The notes below the pieces were generated by a model, which ran no database searches, was not told the origin of the DNA, and saw only the letters and a program-made list of their open reading frames with translations. From contig NZ_QAGK01000001.1 of assembly GCF_003057885.1 (NCBI RefSeq), positions 558,001 through 622,000 on the forward strand: a stretch of DNA of 64,000 bases, written 5' to 3'. The translations under genes and the position numbers were made by a program. This DNA is from Oceaniglobus ichthyenteri. Its GTDB lineage: Bacteria; Pseudomonadota; Alphaproteobacteria; Rhodobacterales; Rhodobacteraceae. This document shows positions 1 to 11,291 of the stretch, piece after piece. Positions within the stretch are counted from its first letter, which is position 1, and each line of letters opens with the position of its first letter.

Positions 1-1
1 T

Positions 2-463
2 GGTATTGTCACCAATTCCCTGCTGGCCACTTCGGATCGGGCAATTTACGCGCTGGGCGATTGCGTGGCCTATCCACAGGCACAGCTTGGCCGGATGGCC
101 CGGTTGGAATCGGTGCAAAACGCGACGGATCAGGCGCGCGCCTTGGCCAGAACACTGACCGGCACGCCAACACCCTATGACACCCTGCCTTGGTTCTGGT
201 CAGACATCGGCACATTGAAACTTCAGATTGCGGGATTGTCCCATGATGCGGACGAGGCAATCACCGTGCACCGCGACGATGGCACGCTGCAATCGGTCTG
301 GTGTCTGGCCAAAGGGCGATTGGTGGCGGTTGAAACCCTGAACAGCCCCGGCGAACATATGCTGGCGCGCCGTCTGATCGCCGATGGTCTGACCCTTGAT
401 CGCGCGGTCATGGCATCGGGCGATATGATGCGGCTGAAGGCGGCGTATTCGGTGGCCCGTTAG
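2..463 (+). CDS. FAD-dependent ferredoxin reductase, C-terminal part (5' end outside window)
   Basis: Only the last ~153 residues are present; the reading frame is open from base 2. The NAD/FAD-binding signature IYALGDCVAYP is followed by RLESVQNATDQA and PWFWSD, the pattern of the C-terminal half of rhodocoxin/putidaredoxin reductase-type flavoproteins, which pass electrons from NAD(P)H to a [2Fe-2S] ferredoxin serving a P450 or a Rieske oxygenase. The stop codon overlaps the 3' end of the convergent pcaQ by 4 bp. The partner oxygenase is not visible; it could lie upstream of the window or be the P450 at 45.7 kb, which is speculation. Confidence 0.85.
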   Translation, partial: GIVTNSLLATSDRAIYALGDCVAYPQAQLGRMARLESVQNATDQARALARTLTGTPTPYDTLPWFWSDIGTLKLQIAGLSHDADEAITVHRDDGTLQSVWCLAKGRLVAVETLNSPGEHMLARRLIADGLTLDRAVMASGDMMRLKAAYSVAR

Positions 464-1368
464 GTTGGCGGTTGGCACAATTCGTTCAATAGCTTGGAAA
501 ACACCCGTGTGGCGACCGATGGCAGCTCTTCGGCGCGGCTCATGATGCCAACGGCGCCACGGGTCGCCGCCATGTCGATTTCCAGCGTCGCCAACCGGCC
601 CTGATCGATATCGCCCGCGACAACGCCGCGGCTGATGATCCACACGGTTTGCGGATCGGCCAGCAAAACCGCACGCCCGAAGGCCGATGATGCAGTTTCA
701 ATGCGGTTTCGAAACAGCGGCACGCCCTGTGCAATCAGCAACCGCGCCACCAATGGGCGGATTGCCGAATCCTTTGGCGGGTACAGCACGCGAAACCCGG
801 CAATTCCGGCGAAATCGCGCACCTGAATGGCATCACTGTCGGCCCGGGCCACGATGACCACATCTTCTGAATACAATTGCTGAAAACTCAGCCCGACCAT
901 GGTTTCGGGTTTACCCAGACGCCCCACAACCAGATCCAGATTGCCACTGCGCAACCGTGTCGTCAGGTCGTGATGCGCACCTTCGTGAATTTCCAGCAGG
1001 GTGTCCGGGCTTTGCCCGGCAAAGGCCAATGCCGCCTGCGGCAATAACGACGAGGCGACACTGGGCAAGGCGCCCACCTTCAACTGGCCCGCCGCGCTGC
1101 CGGTGGCGCGAATGCTGCGCAACCCATGGCGCAGGGCCGCCGTGCTTTGTTCGGCAAACTGCAGAAAAATCTCGCCCTCAGGGGTGAGGGTGACGCCTGC
1201 GCGACTGCGCTCCATCATCACCACGCCCAGGATATCTTCCAACTCTTTCAGGGTTTTGGATATTGCCGGCTGGGTCAGGTTCAATTGCTGCGCGGCGGCC
1301 TTGAAACTGCGGGCGCGGGCGATGGCGCTAAACGCATCAAGATGGCGAAATTTGATCCGGCGATCCAT
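460..1368 (-). CDS. pcaQ: LysR-family transcriptional regulator PcaQ
   Basis: A 302-residue LysR regulator. The N-terminal winged HTH starts MDRRIKFRHLDAFSAIAR and contains LNLTQPAISKTLKELE; the C-terminal half is a periplasmic-binding-like effector domain. In alphaproteobacteria PcaQ activates pcaDCHGB in response to 3-carboxymuconate-type intermediates (known for the family). I chose the ATG at 1368 because it matches the usual LysR N-terminus and is preceded on the minus strand by AAGGGAAAG; an in-frame extension to 1530 would run into pobA. It is divergent from pobA, so the 96-bp gap should hold its operator. PobR-type regulation cannot be excluded. Confidence 0.85.
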   Translation of the reverse strand: MDRRIKFRHLDAFSAIARARSFKAAAQQLNLTQPAISKTLKELEDILGVVMMERSRAGVTLTPEGEIFLQFAEQSTAALRHGLRSIRATGSAAGQLKVGALPSVASSLLPQAALAFAGQSPDTLLEIHEGAHHDLTTRLRSGNLDLVVGRLGKPETMVGLSFQQLYSEDVVIVARADSDAIQVRDFAGIAGFRVLYPPKDSAIRPLVARLLIAQGVPLFRNRIETASSAFGRAVLLADPQTVWIISRGVVAGDIDQGRLATLEIDMAATRGAVGIMSRAEELPSVATRVFSKLLNELCQPPT

Positions 1369-2633
<1,265 letters not shown>

Positions 2634-2634
<1 letters not shown>

Positions 2635-3414
2635 TGCGCGCGATTTCCGCAAATGGCGTGACGCTGCATGTGCAAACGGGGGGCAATCCGGCGGGCGCGC
2701 CGGTGTTGTTTGCCAATTCGCTGGGCACCGATCTGCGGCTGTGGGATGCGCTGATTGCCCTGTTGCCGCCCGATCTGCGGCTGATCCGTTATGATATGCG
2801 CGGTCACGGCCTTTCGGGGTGTCCCGATGGGCCTTATACGATGGATGATCTGACCGCCGATGCCGAAGCGTTGATTGAAACGCTGGAGCTGGGCGCGGTG
2901 ACGTTTGTTGGCTTGTCGATTGGCGGAATGGTTGGTCAATCTCTGGCCGCGCGCCGCCCCGATCTGGTGCGCGCGCTGGTGCTGTCAAACACGGCCGCGC
3001 GCATGGGCGATGCGGCCTCCTGGGACGCGCGGATCGCGGCGATCACCGCCGATGGATTGGCGTCAATGGCCGATGCGATCCTTGATCGTTGGTTCGCGCC
3101 GCGGTTCCGCGCCACCCCCGAGGCCGACCTGTGGGGCGCAATGTTGGCGCGCACACCGCAGACCGGGTATTTGGGCTGTTGCGCGGCAATCGCAAATGCC
3201 GATCTGACCGACGCAACACAGGCCCTGCGCCTGCCCACTCTGGCCATCGCGGGCAGCGATGATGGCGCCAGCCCTGCCGATCTGGTGGCGGCCACTGCCG
3301 CGCTTGTTCCCGGCGCTGCGTTTCATGTGATCGACGGCACCGGCCATCTGCCCTGTGTCGAAGATCCGGCGGCCTATGCGGCCATTCTGACCCCGTTTTT
3401 AAAGGAGCATGCCA

Positions 3415-3422
<8 letters not shown>
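2634..3422 (+). CDS. pcaD: 3-oxoadipate enol-lactonase
   Basis: A 262-residue alpha/beta hydrolase that opens beta-ketoadipate enol-lactone to 3-oxoadipate. The nucleophile elbow is GLSIGG (Ser about residue 96) and the catalytic His is in GTGHLPCVED near the C-terminus. The start overlaps the pobA stop (ATGA at 2634), showing translational coupling. The gene is separate from pcaC, whereas some bacteria have a pcaL fusion. Gene order pcaD-pcaC-pcaH-pcaG matches alphaproteobacterial pca operons. Confidence 0.93.
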
Positions 3423-4516
<1,094 letters not shown>

Positions 4517-4517
<1 letters not shown>

Positions 4518-5134
4518 TGCATACCCCGGAATATCTTCGTGAAACCCCATCCCAAACCGCCGGCCCCTATGTGCATATCGGCCTGGCGCCCGGCGCCGCG
4601 GGCTTTGACATTTACGAACAGGAACTGGGCTGGGATATCGCCGGACCCAACGCCAAAGGCGAACGGATCCGCGTGGAGGGCCGGGTGATTGACGGCACCG
4701 GCAGCCCGGTCAAGGATGTGCTGCTTGAGGCATGGCAGGCCAATGGCGATGGCAAATATGCCCACCCCGAAGGCGGCGGACCGGTCGAAGACGGCTTTCG
4801 CGGCTGGGGCCGGGTCATCACCGATTTTGCCACCGGTGAATGGGCGTTTGACACTGTCAAACCGGGGCCGACACCGGGGCGCAACGGCACCGTGCAAGCG
4901 CCCCACATTTCCCTGTGGATCGTGGCCCGCGGCATCAATATCGGCCTGAGCACGCGCCTGTATTTCGAAGATGAGGCCACAGCCAACGCCGCCGATCCTG
5001 TCTTGAATGTGATCGAGTGGGAAAACCGCCGCGCCACCTTGATCGCGCAAAAAACCGAACGGGATGGACAAACCGTCTATCGGTTCGATATCCACATTCA
5101 AGGCGACAGCGAAACCGTTTTTTTTGATATCTGA
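4517..5134 (+). CDS. pcaG: Protocatechuate 3,4-dioxygenase alpha subunit
   Basis: A 205-residue alpha subunit. The N-terminus ETPSQTAGPYVHIGLAP is the typical PcaG start and LLEAWQANGDGKYAHPEGG aligns with the intradiol signature. As in other alpha subunits the second His of the iron site is not kept (PHISLWIVARG), so the metal site is contributed by PcaH. Translationally coupled to pcaH (ATGA at 4517). Confidence 0.95.
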
Positions 5135-5141
5135 GGTAGCT

Positions 5142-5978
5142 ATGAACAATCCTTGCATCATCTGCGTGGCCATCACCGGATCAGTGCCCACCAAGGCCGA
5201 CAATCCGGCGGTGCCTGTCACGATCTCGGAACAGATCGAAAGCACGCATGAGGCATTCGAAACCGGTGCAAGCATTGCCCATTGCCATGTGCGCGACGCG
5301 GCGGGCAAACCCACCTCCGACCCCGAGCTTTTTGCGCAGCTCAAGGAAGGCATCGAAAAACACTGCCCCGGCATGATCGTGCAACTTTCGACCGGCGGGC
5401 GTTCGGGCGCGGGGCGGGATCGGGGCGGCATGTTGCCCCTGTCGCCCGATATGGCGTCACTGTCCGTCGGATCGAACAATTTTCCGACGCGGGTTTATGA
5501 AAACAGCCCCGATCTGGTGGATTGGCTGGCCTCGGAAATGATGACCCATGATATCAAGCCCGAAATCGAAGCCTTCGATCTTGGCCATATCGTTCAGGCA
5601 ACCCGCATGGCGGCCGATGGGCGGTTGCAGGGGCCACTGTATGTGCAGTTCGTCATGGGTGTCAAAAATGCCATGCCCGCAGATGAGCCGATATTCGATT
5701 TCTATATCGAAACCCTTAAACGTCTTGCCCCCGATGCGCAGTGGTGCGGTGCGGGCATCGGCCCGGCGCAATTGACAGTCAATGAATGGTCGATTGCCAA
5801 AGGCGGCCACACCCGCGCCGGATTGGAAGACAACATCCGTCTGGATCGCGACACCCTTGCGCCGTCAAATGCCGCGCTGGTGCAGCGTGCCGTGGATCTG
5901 TGCGAAAAATATGAACGGCCCGTCGCCACCTGGCAACAGGCGCGCGACATGCTTGGTCTGCGCAAGGTTACGGTTTAA
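5142..5978 (+). CDS. Beta-keto acid cleavage enzyme (BKACE, DUF849)
   Basis: A 278-residue protein. BKACE enzymes are Zn-dependent and condense a beta-keto acid with acetyl-CoA, giving acetoacetate and a new CoA ester (the prototype is 3-keto-5-aminohexanoate cleavage enzyme Kce). The Zn motif HCHVRD is visible near residues 47-52, with STGGRSG and the conserved EAFDLGHI. ATG 5142 is chosen because it begins the conserved NNPCIICVAITG strand and follows a short gap after pcaG. No pcaI, pcaJ or pcaF is in the window, so this gene may process 3-oxoadipate made by PcaD into acetoacetate plus succinyl-CoA; that is inferred from context. Confidence 0.85.
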   Translation: MNNPCIICVAITGSVPTKADNPAVPVTISEQIESTHEAFETGASIAHCHVRDAAGKPTSDPELFAQLKEGIEKHCPGMIVQLSTGGRSGAGRDRGGMLPLSPDMASLSVGSNNFPTRVYENSPDLVDWLASEMMTHDIKPEIEAFDLGHIVQATRMAADGRLQGPLYVQFVMGVKNAMPADEPIFDFYIETLKRLAPDAQWCGAGIGPAQLTVNEWSIAKGGHTRAGLEDNIRLDRDTLAPSNAALVQRAVDLCEKYERPVATWQQARDMLGLRKVTV

Positions 5979-5991
5979 GCGCGCCGCACGA

Positions 5992-7056
5992 TCAGGGCGC
6001 CGGGTCAGGCGCCCCGATCCGCACGATTGACGGAATGACCGTTTGGGCGTGGCGCAGGGCCGCGCCCGTCGCCTCGGCCATGGCGGGCAACGTCAACCAC
6101 TCCAGCGCCCATGCCGCGCCCGAACGTTCCTGTTCGTGGATCATCGCCTGAGCCAACACGCCCTGCTGACCCCCAACATAACGCGACAGGGCGATCATCG
6201 CTTCGGCGGCCACCGGGTTTTGTTTATGGGCCATCGCCGACGATCCGCCGCCGCCTGACAGGGCGATCTCGTCCATCCCCTGCTGCGCCATCAGGGCGAT
6301 ATCCTGACCGATCTTGCCAACTGATCCCGCCACCAATGTCAGCCAATGGCCAAATTCAATCATCCGGCTGCGATCCGTGTGCCATACCGGCCCCAATGAC
6401 AGGCCCAGCGCGCGCGCCACGATTTCGGCACAGGCCGCACCCTGCCCGCTTGGCGCATCACGCGTGCCGATCGCCCCGCCGATCTGCACCACAGCCAGAT
6501 CACCGCGCAGCGTTTCGGCCCGCGCCAGATGATCGACCAGCGGTCGCCGCCACGCCCCGACCCGCAGTGCCACGGTCGCAGGCAGCGCCGCCTGCATCCG
6601 GGTGCGTGCCATCATTGGCCGGTCGCCAAACCGGCCGAACAGCCCATCAAGCCGGGCAATCAGATCAGACAGGCGTTCCACCAATATATCCAGTACCGAC
6701 AGACAGGTCAGCACCATCGCCGTATCCATCACATCCTGGCTCGTCGCGCCCGTATGTACCGCCGATGCCGCGCCTTTGGACAGGCCGGTTTTCAGCGCGG
6801 CCACCAAAGCGGGAACCGGAATGCCATCGCGCGCGCTGCCTTGCCCCAAATCGGCGCCGGAAAACCGCGCGATTGCATCCAACGCTGCGGCCATATCGTC
6901 CGCGGGCACAACCCCGGTTGCCCCCAACGCGCGGGTCCATTCGGCTTCAAACGCGATCATGCGGCGGGTAAAGGCCGGTGCGTCAAATTCCGCCGCAATC
7001 GCGGTATCGCTGAACAGCCCCCCAAACAGCCCCGAGGCCGTAAACGCATTTGTCAT
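5992..7056 (-). CDS. pcaB: 3-carboxy-cis,cis-muconate cycloisomerase
   Basis: A 354-residue fumarase/aspartase-superfamily enzyme that lactonizes 3-carboxymuconate, the step between PcaHG and PcaC. The superfamily signature GGGGSSAMAHKQNPV is present near residue 270. A short GAGGTG SD precedes ATG 7056. It is shorter than many PcaB proteins (~450) but close to the short alphaproteobacterial form. It is encoded on the strand opposite the rest of the pathway, ending 13 bp from the BKACE stop, and lies downstream of ppx in the same direction. Confidence 0.92.
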   Translation of the reverse strand: MTNAFTASGLFGGLFSDTAIAAEFDAPAFTRRMIAFEAEWTRALGATGVVPADDMAAALDAIARFSGADLGQGSARDGIPVPALVAALKTGLSKGAASAVHTGATSQDVMDTAMVLTCLSVLDILVERLSDLIARLDGLFGRFGDRPMMARTRMQAALPATVALRVGAWRRPLVDHLARAETLRGDLAVVQIGGAIGTRDAPSGQGAACAEIVARALGLSLGPVWHTDRSRMIEFGHWLTLVAGSVGKIGQDIALMAQQGMDEIALSGGGGSSAMAHKQNPVAAEAMIALSRYVGGQQGVLAQAMIHEQERSGAAWALEWLTLPAMAEATGAALRHAQTVIPSIVRIGAPDPAP

Positions 7057-7119
7057 TCTAGCACCTCTTCACCAATCCAGTAATCGTCGTGACCATGGCA
7101 TACGCCAAGACCCTTGTTT

Positions 7120-8235
7120 TTAATGGGTTCCATCCTCAAGAACCCCATCCGCCGACATCTGGGCATATAACAACCCCTCGCGCAGGCCACGATCAGCCAC
7201 CGACAGGCGGTTGGTGGGCCACACCCGCAGCAGCGCCTGAAGTATCGCCGCGCCCGACATGATCAACGCCTGTCGATCACGCCCGATACGCGGATCGGAA
7301 AGCCGACCTTCGGGGCCAAGCACCAGATATTCGCGGATCACCTTGTCAATCTGCTCAGACGTCATGCGCAACCCATCAACACGGTTACGATCATAACGTT
7401 TCAGGCCCAGATGGCTGGCCGCGACGGTGGTGACGGTGCCGGATGTGCCGATGATCTGAAACCGCTCGATGGCCTGTTCTTCGGCGTATGGTGCGAAATT
7501 GGCCAGGTTTTCTTCGAAAAACCAACTCATCAGGGCAAAACGCGCGGCATCGCTTTTTACATCGTCAAACTGATCGCGCAGGGTCGCCACCCCCAGCGGC
7601 ACCGATATCCAGTCAACCACCCGCGCCGCCGCAAAGGGCGATGCGCGGTCGGGCAAAAACCCCGAATGCAGGCGCATGATCGCCTTGGGCCGTTCGATCA
7701 TCGGCACCCGGCTGAGATCAATCCAAACCAGTTCGGTTGAGCCACCGCCAATATCGACCACCAGCAATTGTTCGGTATTGGTGCTGACCAGGGGTGCGCA
7801 GGAAATGACCGCCAGACGCGCCTCTTCCTCGGGGGCGATAATATCAAGGGTGAGGCCGGTTTCGCGTTTCACCATCGCCATGAATTGCGCGCCATTGGTG
7901 GCGCGGCGGCATGCCTCCGTCGCGACCAGACGCATGTGTTTCACCCGGTGTTTGTGCAGCTTTTTGGCACAGATCCTCAGCGCCTGCACCGTGCGCCCCA
8001 TCGACGCACGCGAAAGCCGCCCGGACGCCTCAAGGCCCAGACCCAATTGGACAGACTTGGAAAAGCTGTCCACCACATGAAACTGCGTGCCTTTCGGCTG
8101 CGCAATCAACATGCGACAACTGTTCGTGCCCAGATCTAACGCCGCGTACAATGCAGCAGGATCATGGGGTTCGGTGCGCGGCGGCTCGACCGATCTCGGG
8201 AACGCGCCCGCACCTTTGGGACGCTCGGGCGTCAT
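7120..8235 (-). CDS. Ppx/GppA family phosphatase (exopolyphosphatase / pppGpp hydrolase)
   Basis: A 371-residue ASKHA-fold phosphatase. ALDLGTNSCRML is the phosphate-1 motif, ATEACRRATNG and VVDIGGGSTELVWIDLS are typical Ppx/GppA motifs. The family degrades polyphosphate and/or pppGpp; sequence alone does not separate the two. Start 8235 is chosen because GGAGGG stands 7 nt upstream; an ATG at 8250 would overlap that SD. The next gene on the same strand, after 63 bp, is pcaB, so the two could share a transcript. Confidence 0.9.
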   Translation of the reverse strand: MTPERPKGAGAFPRSVEPPRTEPHDPAALYAALDLGTNSCRMLIAQPKGTQFHVVDSFSKSVQLGLGLEASGRLSRASMGRTVQALRICAKKLHKHRVKHMRLVATEACRRATNGAQFMAMVKRETGLTLDIIAPEEEARLAVISCAPLVSTNTEQLLVVDIGGGSTELVWIDLSRVPMIERPKAIMRLHSGFLPDRASPFAAARVVDWISVPLGVATLRDQFDDVKSDAARFALMSWFFEENLANFAPYAEEQAIERFQIIGTSGTVTTVAASHLGLKRYDRNRVDGLRMTSEQIDKVIREYLVLGPEGRLSDPRIGRDRQALIMSGAAILQALLRVWPTNRLSVADRGLREGLLYAQMSADGVLEDGTH

Positions 8236-8413
8236 GACGTCGCCCTCCAACTTTGGTTACCCCCAACGTATGGCGACATGGGCGGGGGTGCAAGCCGCGG
8301 CTCATAATCATCGTGAGAATTATGCGCCGCCCGGCCTCTGGCCCCGGATTGGCGGAACCGCTAAATCCTGCACATCGCCCCGGACGGTGGCAAAGTTACA
8401 AAGGATAAAACCC
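8236..8413. promoter_or_regulatory. Divergent promoter region, ppx / C1-corrinoid operon
   Basis: This 178-bp interval separates ppx from the plus-strand operon. It includes a GC-rich stretch, and I checked it for a cobalamin riboswitch because of the B12-dependent genes downstream; I see no convincing B12 box or aptamer. A weak SD (AAGGAT) lies at about 8400-8405, before ATG 8414. Confidence 0.4.
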
Positions 8414-8710
8414 ATGGCCCAGGTCATCATCGTTTATTGGCGCGACATTCCCGCTCAGGTGATTGTGGGCAAGGGGCGACGCGCCGCCAAGGTGGCGCTG
8501 CCCGAACGGTTTGAACAGGCCATCGACCGCGCGGCGATGAAATGCGGCGCGGCGCAAACCGATGCGTATCTGGCCGAATGGCGCAAGGCCGCGCCCTATT
8601 CTGTCGATGGAGACGATGCAGAGGTCGCAAAAGACGAAGCGGCCCGTCTTGACGCCGAATACGATCGCGAAAGGATCAAACAACTGATCGCGAATGACGG
8701 CTGGGCATGA
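8414..8710 (+). CDS. Virulence factor domain (PF13769-type) small protein
   Basis: A 98-residue soluble protein starting MAQVIIVYWRDIPAQV with KGRRAAKVALPERFEQAIDRAAM, the pattern of the 'virulence_fact' domain family. The biochemical role is unknown despite the name. In this order it commonly sits beside methylenetetrahydrofolate reductase and corrinoid methyltransferase genes (from memory), as here, so a role in folate/C1 or methionine metabolism is a reasonable inference. The stop overlaps the earliest possible start of the next gene, indicating an operon. Confidence 0.75.
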   Translation: MAQVIIVYWRDIPAQVIVGKGRRAAKVALPERFEQAIDRAAMKCGAAQTDAYLAEWRKAAPYSVDGDDAEVAKDEAARLDAEYDRERIKQLIANDGWA

Positions 8711-8736
8711 TCCCCAGACCGATATGGGGGGCCCTG

Positions 8737-9654
8737 ATGTCACTGCTGAATTTCCGCCGTATACCCGATGTTTCAGTGCCCGGTGATTTTGCACCGTTCC
8801 TGAAGGATTACTCGATCGAGGTGATGCCGCGCACCGCGCAGAAGGTGGATGAATTTCGCGCCCTTCTGCCACAAGGCACGCGGGTTTACATCGCCCATAT
8901 CGACGGCACACCGATAGACGACATGCTGGCCACTGCGCGGCGTCTGGCGCGCGACGGATTCGCGGTGATGCCGCATTTTCCGGCGCGCAGCATTGCCGAC
9001 ATCGCCACATTGAAAGACTGGATCGCGCGCTATCGCGGCGAAGCGGGGGTGGATCAGGCACTGTTGCTGGCCGGTGGCGTTTCCCGGCCACGGGGCGATT
9101 TTCACACCTCCATGCAATTGCTGGAAAGCGGCGCGTTCGATGGGTTTGCCCGGTTGCACGTGGCCGGCCACCCCGAAGGCAACCGCGATATCGACCCCGA
9201 CGGCAGTATGAAAAACGTTGATGACGCGCTGCGCTGGAAACAGCGGTTCAGCGAAACAACCGATGCGCAAATGGCGATCACCACACAGTTCTGTTTTGAT
9301 GCAAAACCGGTCATCGCCTGGGTTGATGCGTTGCGCGCGGCGGGCGTGACGCTGCCGGTTCACATTGGCGTCGCGGGGCCTGCGAAATTGCAGACACTCA
9401 TCAAATTTGCGATTACCTGTGGTGTTGGGCCATCGCTCAAGGTACTGCAAAAGCGCGCGATGGATATGTCGAAACTGCTGTTGCCCTATGCGCCGACAGA
9501 GGTGATATCAGACTTGGCCGCGCACAAGGCCGCACATCCCGATTTCAATATCGAACAGGTGCATTTCTTTCCCCTGGGGGGGATAAAAGCCAACGCAGGT
9601 TGGGCAATTGAACATGCGGGCGCGTCGGGCGTGCCGGCATCCATGGCAGGTTGA
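8737..9654 (+). CDS. Methylenetetrahydrofolate reductase (divergent MetF type)
   Basis: A 305-residue TIM-barrel protein. Features are IEVMPRTAQKVDEF, VYIAHIDGTPIDDML, LLLAGGVSRPRGDF and HVAGHPEGNRDID, matching the divergent alphaproteobacterial MTHFR group that makes 5-methyl-THF with reduced flavin. Start 8737 (MSLLNFRR) is preferred because it matches the family N-terminus as I recall it and follows a GGGGG stretch; an in-frame ATG at 8707 coupled to the upstream stop is possible. Its product is the methyl donor for the pterin-side methyltransferase encoded two genes downstream. Confidence 0.85.
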   Translation: MSLLNFRRIPDVSVPGDFAPFLKDYSIEVMPRTAQKVDEFRALLPQGTRVYIAHIDGTPIDDMLATARRLARDGFAVMPHFPARSIADIATLKDWIARYRGEAGVDQALLLAGGVSRPRGDFHTSMQLLESGAFDGFARLHVAGHPEGNRDIDPDGSMKNVDDALRWKQRFSETTDAQMAITTQFCFDAKPVIAWVDALRAAGVTLPVHIGVAGPAKLQTLIKFAITCGVGPSLKVLQKRAMDMSKLLLPYAPTEVISDLAAHKAAHPDFNIEQVHFFPLGGIKANAGWAIEHAGASGVPASMAG

Positions 9655-9663
9655 TCTGAACTT

Positions 9664-10317
9664 ATGAAAGCGCTTCTTCTTGATCTTGACGGCACGATTG
9701 TTGATTCCGATCCGGTGCATGTGGCGGTGTTTATCGATCTTCTGGCCGAATTTGGCCATGACATCAGCGCCGAACACTATTTCACCGCGCTGCACGGACG
9801 ACAGAACGTTGCTATCTTTTCCGAACTGTTGCCCAACGAAGATCCACAAGCAATGTCCGAGCGCAAAGAGGCGATGTATCGTGAGCGGCTGGATCAGGTT
9901 GCGCCGATTGCAGGCTTGCCCGATCTGTTGGCCAGGGCCCGGGCGCGGGGCGTGAAACTGGGCGTTGTCACCAATGCGCCGCGCGCCAATGCCGATGCGG
10001 TTCTGGCCGCATTCGGGATGAGCGATACGTTTGACACCATCGTCATCGGCGAAGAATGCGCCCGCGGCAAACCCGACCCCCTGCCCTATGCCACGGGTCT
10101 GGCCAACCTGGGCGCTGATCCGGCGCATTCATTCGCTGTCGAAGACAGCCCGGCAGGCATTCGCAGCGCGGTGGCGGCGGGGCTTTATACCTTTGGGATG
10201 CGCTCCAGCCTGACGGCTGAAAAACTGTTGGCCGCGGGCGCCCATGACACGATCACAGATTTCAACGCACGCGCGATCCACACCAGATTGGACCGCCTGA
10301 CAGGAGCCACCGTATGA
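9664..10317 (+). CDS. HAD-superfamily hydrolase (phosphoglycolate phosphatase-like)
   Basis: A 217-residue HAD subfamily IA protein. Motif I is LLDLDGTIVDSD at the N-terminus, motif II GVVTNAPRAN, motif III KPDPLPY, motif IV VEDSPAGI. Such enzymes dephosphorylate small phosphosugars or phosphoglycolate; the substrate cannot be read from sequence. It lies 9 bp after MTHFR and its stop overlaps the next start (ATGA), so it is cotranscribed with the C1 genes; whether it repairs a by-product or is a passenger is not known. Confidence 0.85.
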   Translation: MKALLLDLDGTIVDSDPVHVAVFIDLLAEFGHDISAEHYFTALHGRQNVAIFSELLPNEDPQAMSERKEAMYRERLDQVAPIAGLPDLLARARARGVKLGVVTNAPRANADAVLAAFGMSDTFDTIVIGEECARGKPDPLPYATGLANLGADPAHSFAVEDSPAGIRSAVAAGLYTFGMRSSLTAEKLLAAGAHDTITDFNARAIHTRLDRLTGATV

Positions 10318-11291
10318 CCCGTACCGTCATCGAATCAAAAACCAAAACCGTCACCATCGGGTTTGACGAACCGTTCTGCGTCATCGGCGAACGGATCAAT
10401 CCCACCGGGCGCAAAAAACTGGCCGCCGAACTGGAGGCGGACGATTTTTCGACCGTTGAACAAGACGCATTGTTGCAGGTGGCCTGTGGCGCAATGGTTC
10501 TGGATGTAAATTCGGGCGCGGTATTCACCAACAAGATGGCCGAAGACCCGCGCTATGCCGACAACAACTTTGTCGAACCGCCGCTGATGCGCGAACTGAT
10601 CACCCGGATTCAGGCGTTGGTCGATGTGCCGCTGTGCATTGATTCATCGGTTCCGGGTGCGTTGCAAAACGGGCTTGAGGCGGCCGAGGGGCGGCCATTG
10701 CTGAATTCAGTCACCGGCGAGGAAGAGCGTCTGGAACTGGTCCTGCCGTTGGTGAAAAAGTACAACGTGCCGGTCGTGGCGATTTCGAATGATGACACCG
10801 GCATTTCCGAAGATCCCGATGTGCGCTTTGCCGTGGCGAAAAAGATTGTCGAACGCGCCGCCGATTTTGGTATTCCGTCGCACGATATCGTCGTTGACCC
10901 GTTGGTCATGCCGATTGGCGCGATGGGCAGCGCGGGCCAACAGGTTTGGGCGCTGGTGCGTCGGTTGCGCGAAGAACTGGGGGTGAATACCACCTGTGGC
11001 GCGTCCAACATCAGTTTCGGCCTGCCCCATCGCCACGGGATCAATGCCGCGTTTTTGCCCATGGCGATCACGGCGGGCATGACCAGCGCCATCATGAACC
11101 CGTTGCGCGTACAGGAAATGGAGGCGATCCGCGCCGCCAATTTCTTGATGAATCACGATCCCAATGGCGCCCAGTGGATCGCGTTTTCGCGGATCATGGA
11201 CGCAGTGAACGCAGGCACACCATTTGCCGAGGCATCGCAAGCCTCGCTCAATTCGGGGGCCGGGCGCGGTGGCCGCCGCCGCCGCCGGTAA
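10314..11291 (+). CDS. Methyltetrahydrofolate:corrinoid methyltransferase (pterin-binding module of split methionine synthase)
   Basis: A 325-residue pterin-binding TIM barrel of the AcsE/MtgB/MetH-central-domain family, moving the methyl group from 5-methyl-THF to Co(I) of a corrinoid protein. Visible motifs are CVIGERINPTGRKKL, MVLDVNSGAV, LCIDSSVPGAL, PLLNSVTGEEERL and NTTCGASNISFGLP. No full-length metH is in the window, and the companion parts (homocysteine-side enzyme at 60.6 kb, shuttle at 63.5 kb) are, so this is probably the pterin-side module of a split MetH. The C-terminus ends GRGGRRRRR, an Arg tail also found on two partners. Confidence 0.88.
   Translation: MTRTVIESKTKTVTIGFDEPFCVIGERINPTGRKKLAAELEADDFSTVEQDALLQVACGAMVLDVNSGAVFTNKMAEDPRYADNNFVEPPLMRELITRIQALVDVPLCIDSSVPGALQNGLEAAEGRPLLNSVTGEEERLELVLPLVKKYNVPVVAISNDDTGISEDPDVRFAVAKKIVERAADFGIPSHDIVVDPLVMPIGAMGSAGQQVWALVRRLREELGVNTTCGASNISFGLPHRHGINAAFLPMAITAGMTSAIMNPLRVQEMEAIRAANFLMNHDPNGAQWIAFSRIMDAVNAGTPFAEASQASLNSGAGRGGRRRRR

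Noticed and set aside
8251-8413. Possible cobalamin riboswitch before the corrinoid operon
   Set aside because: No B12 box or conserved aptamer pattern could be recognised by eye.
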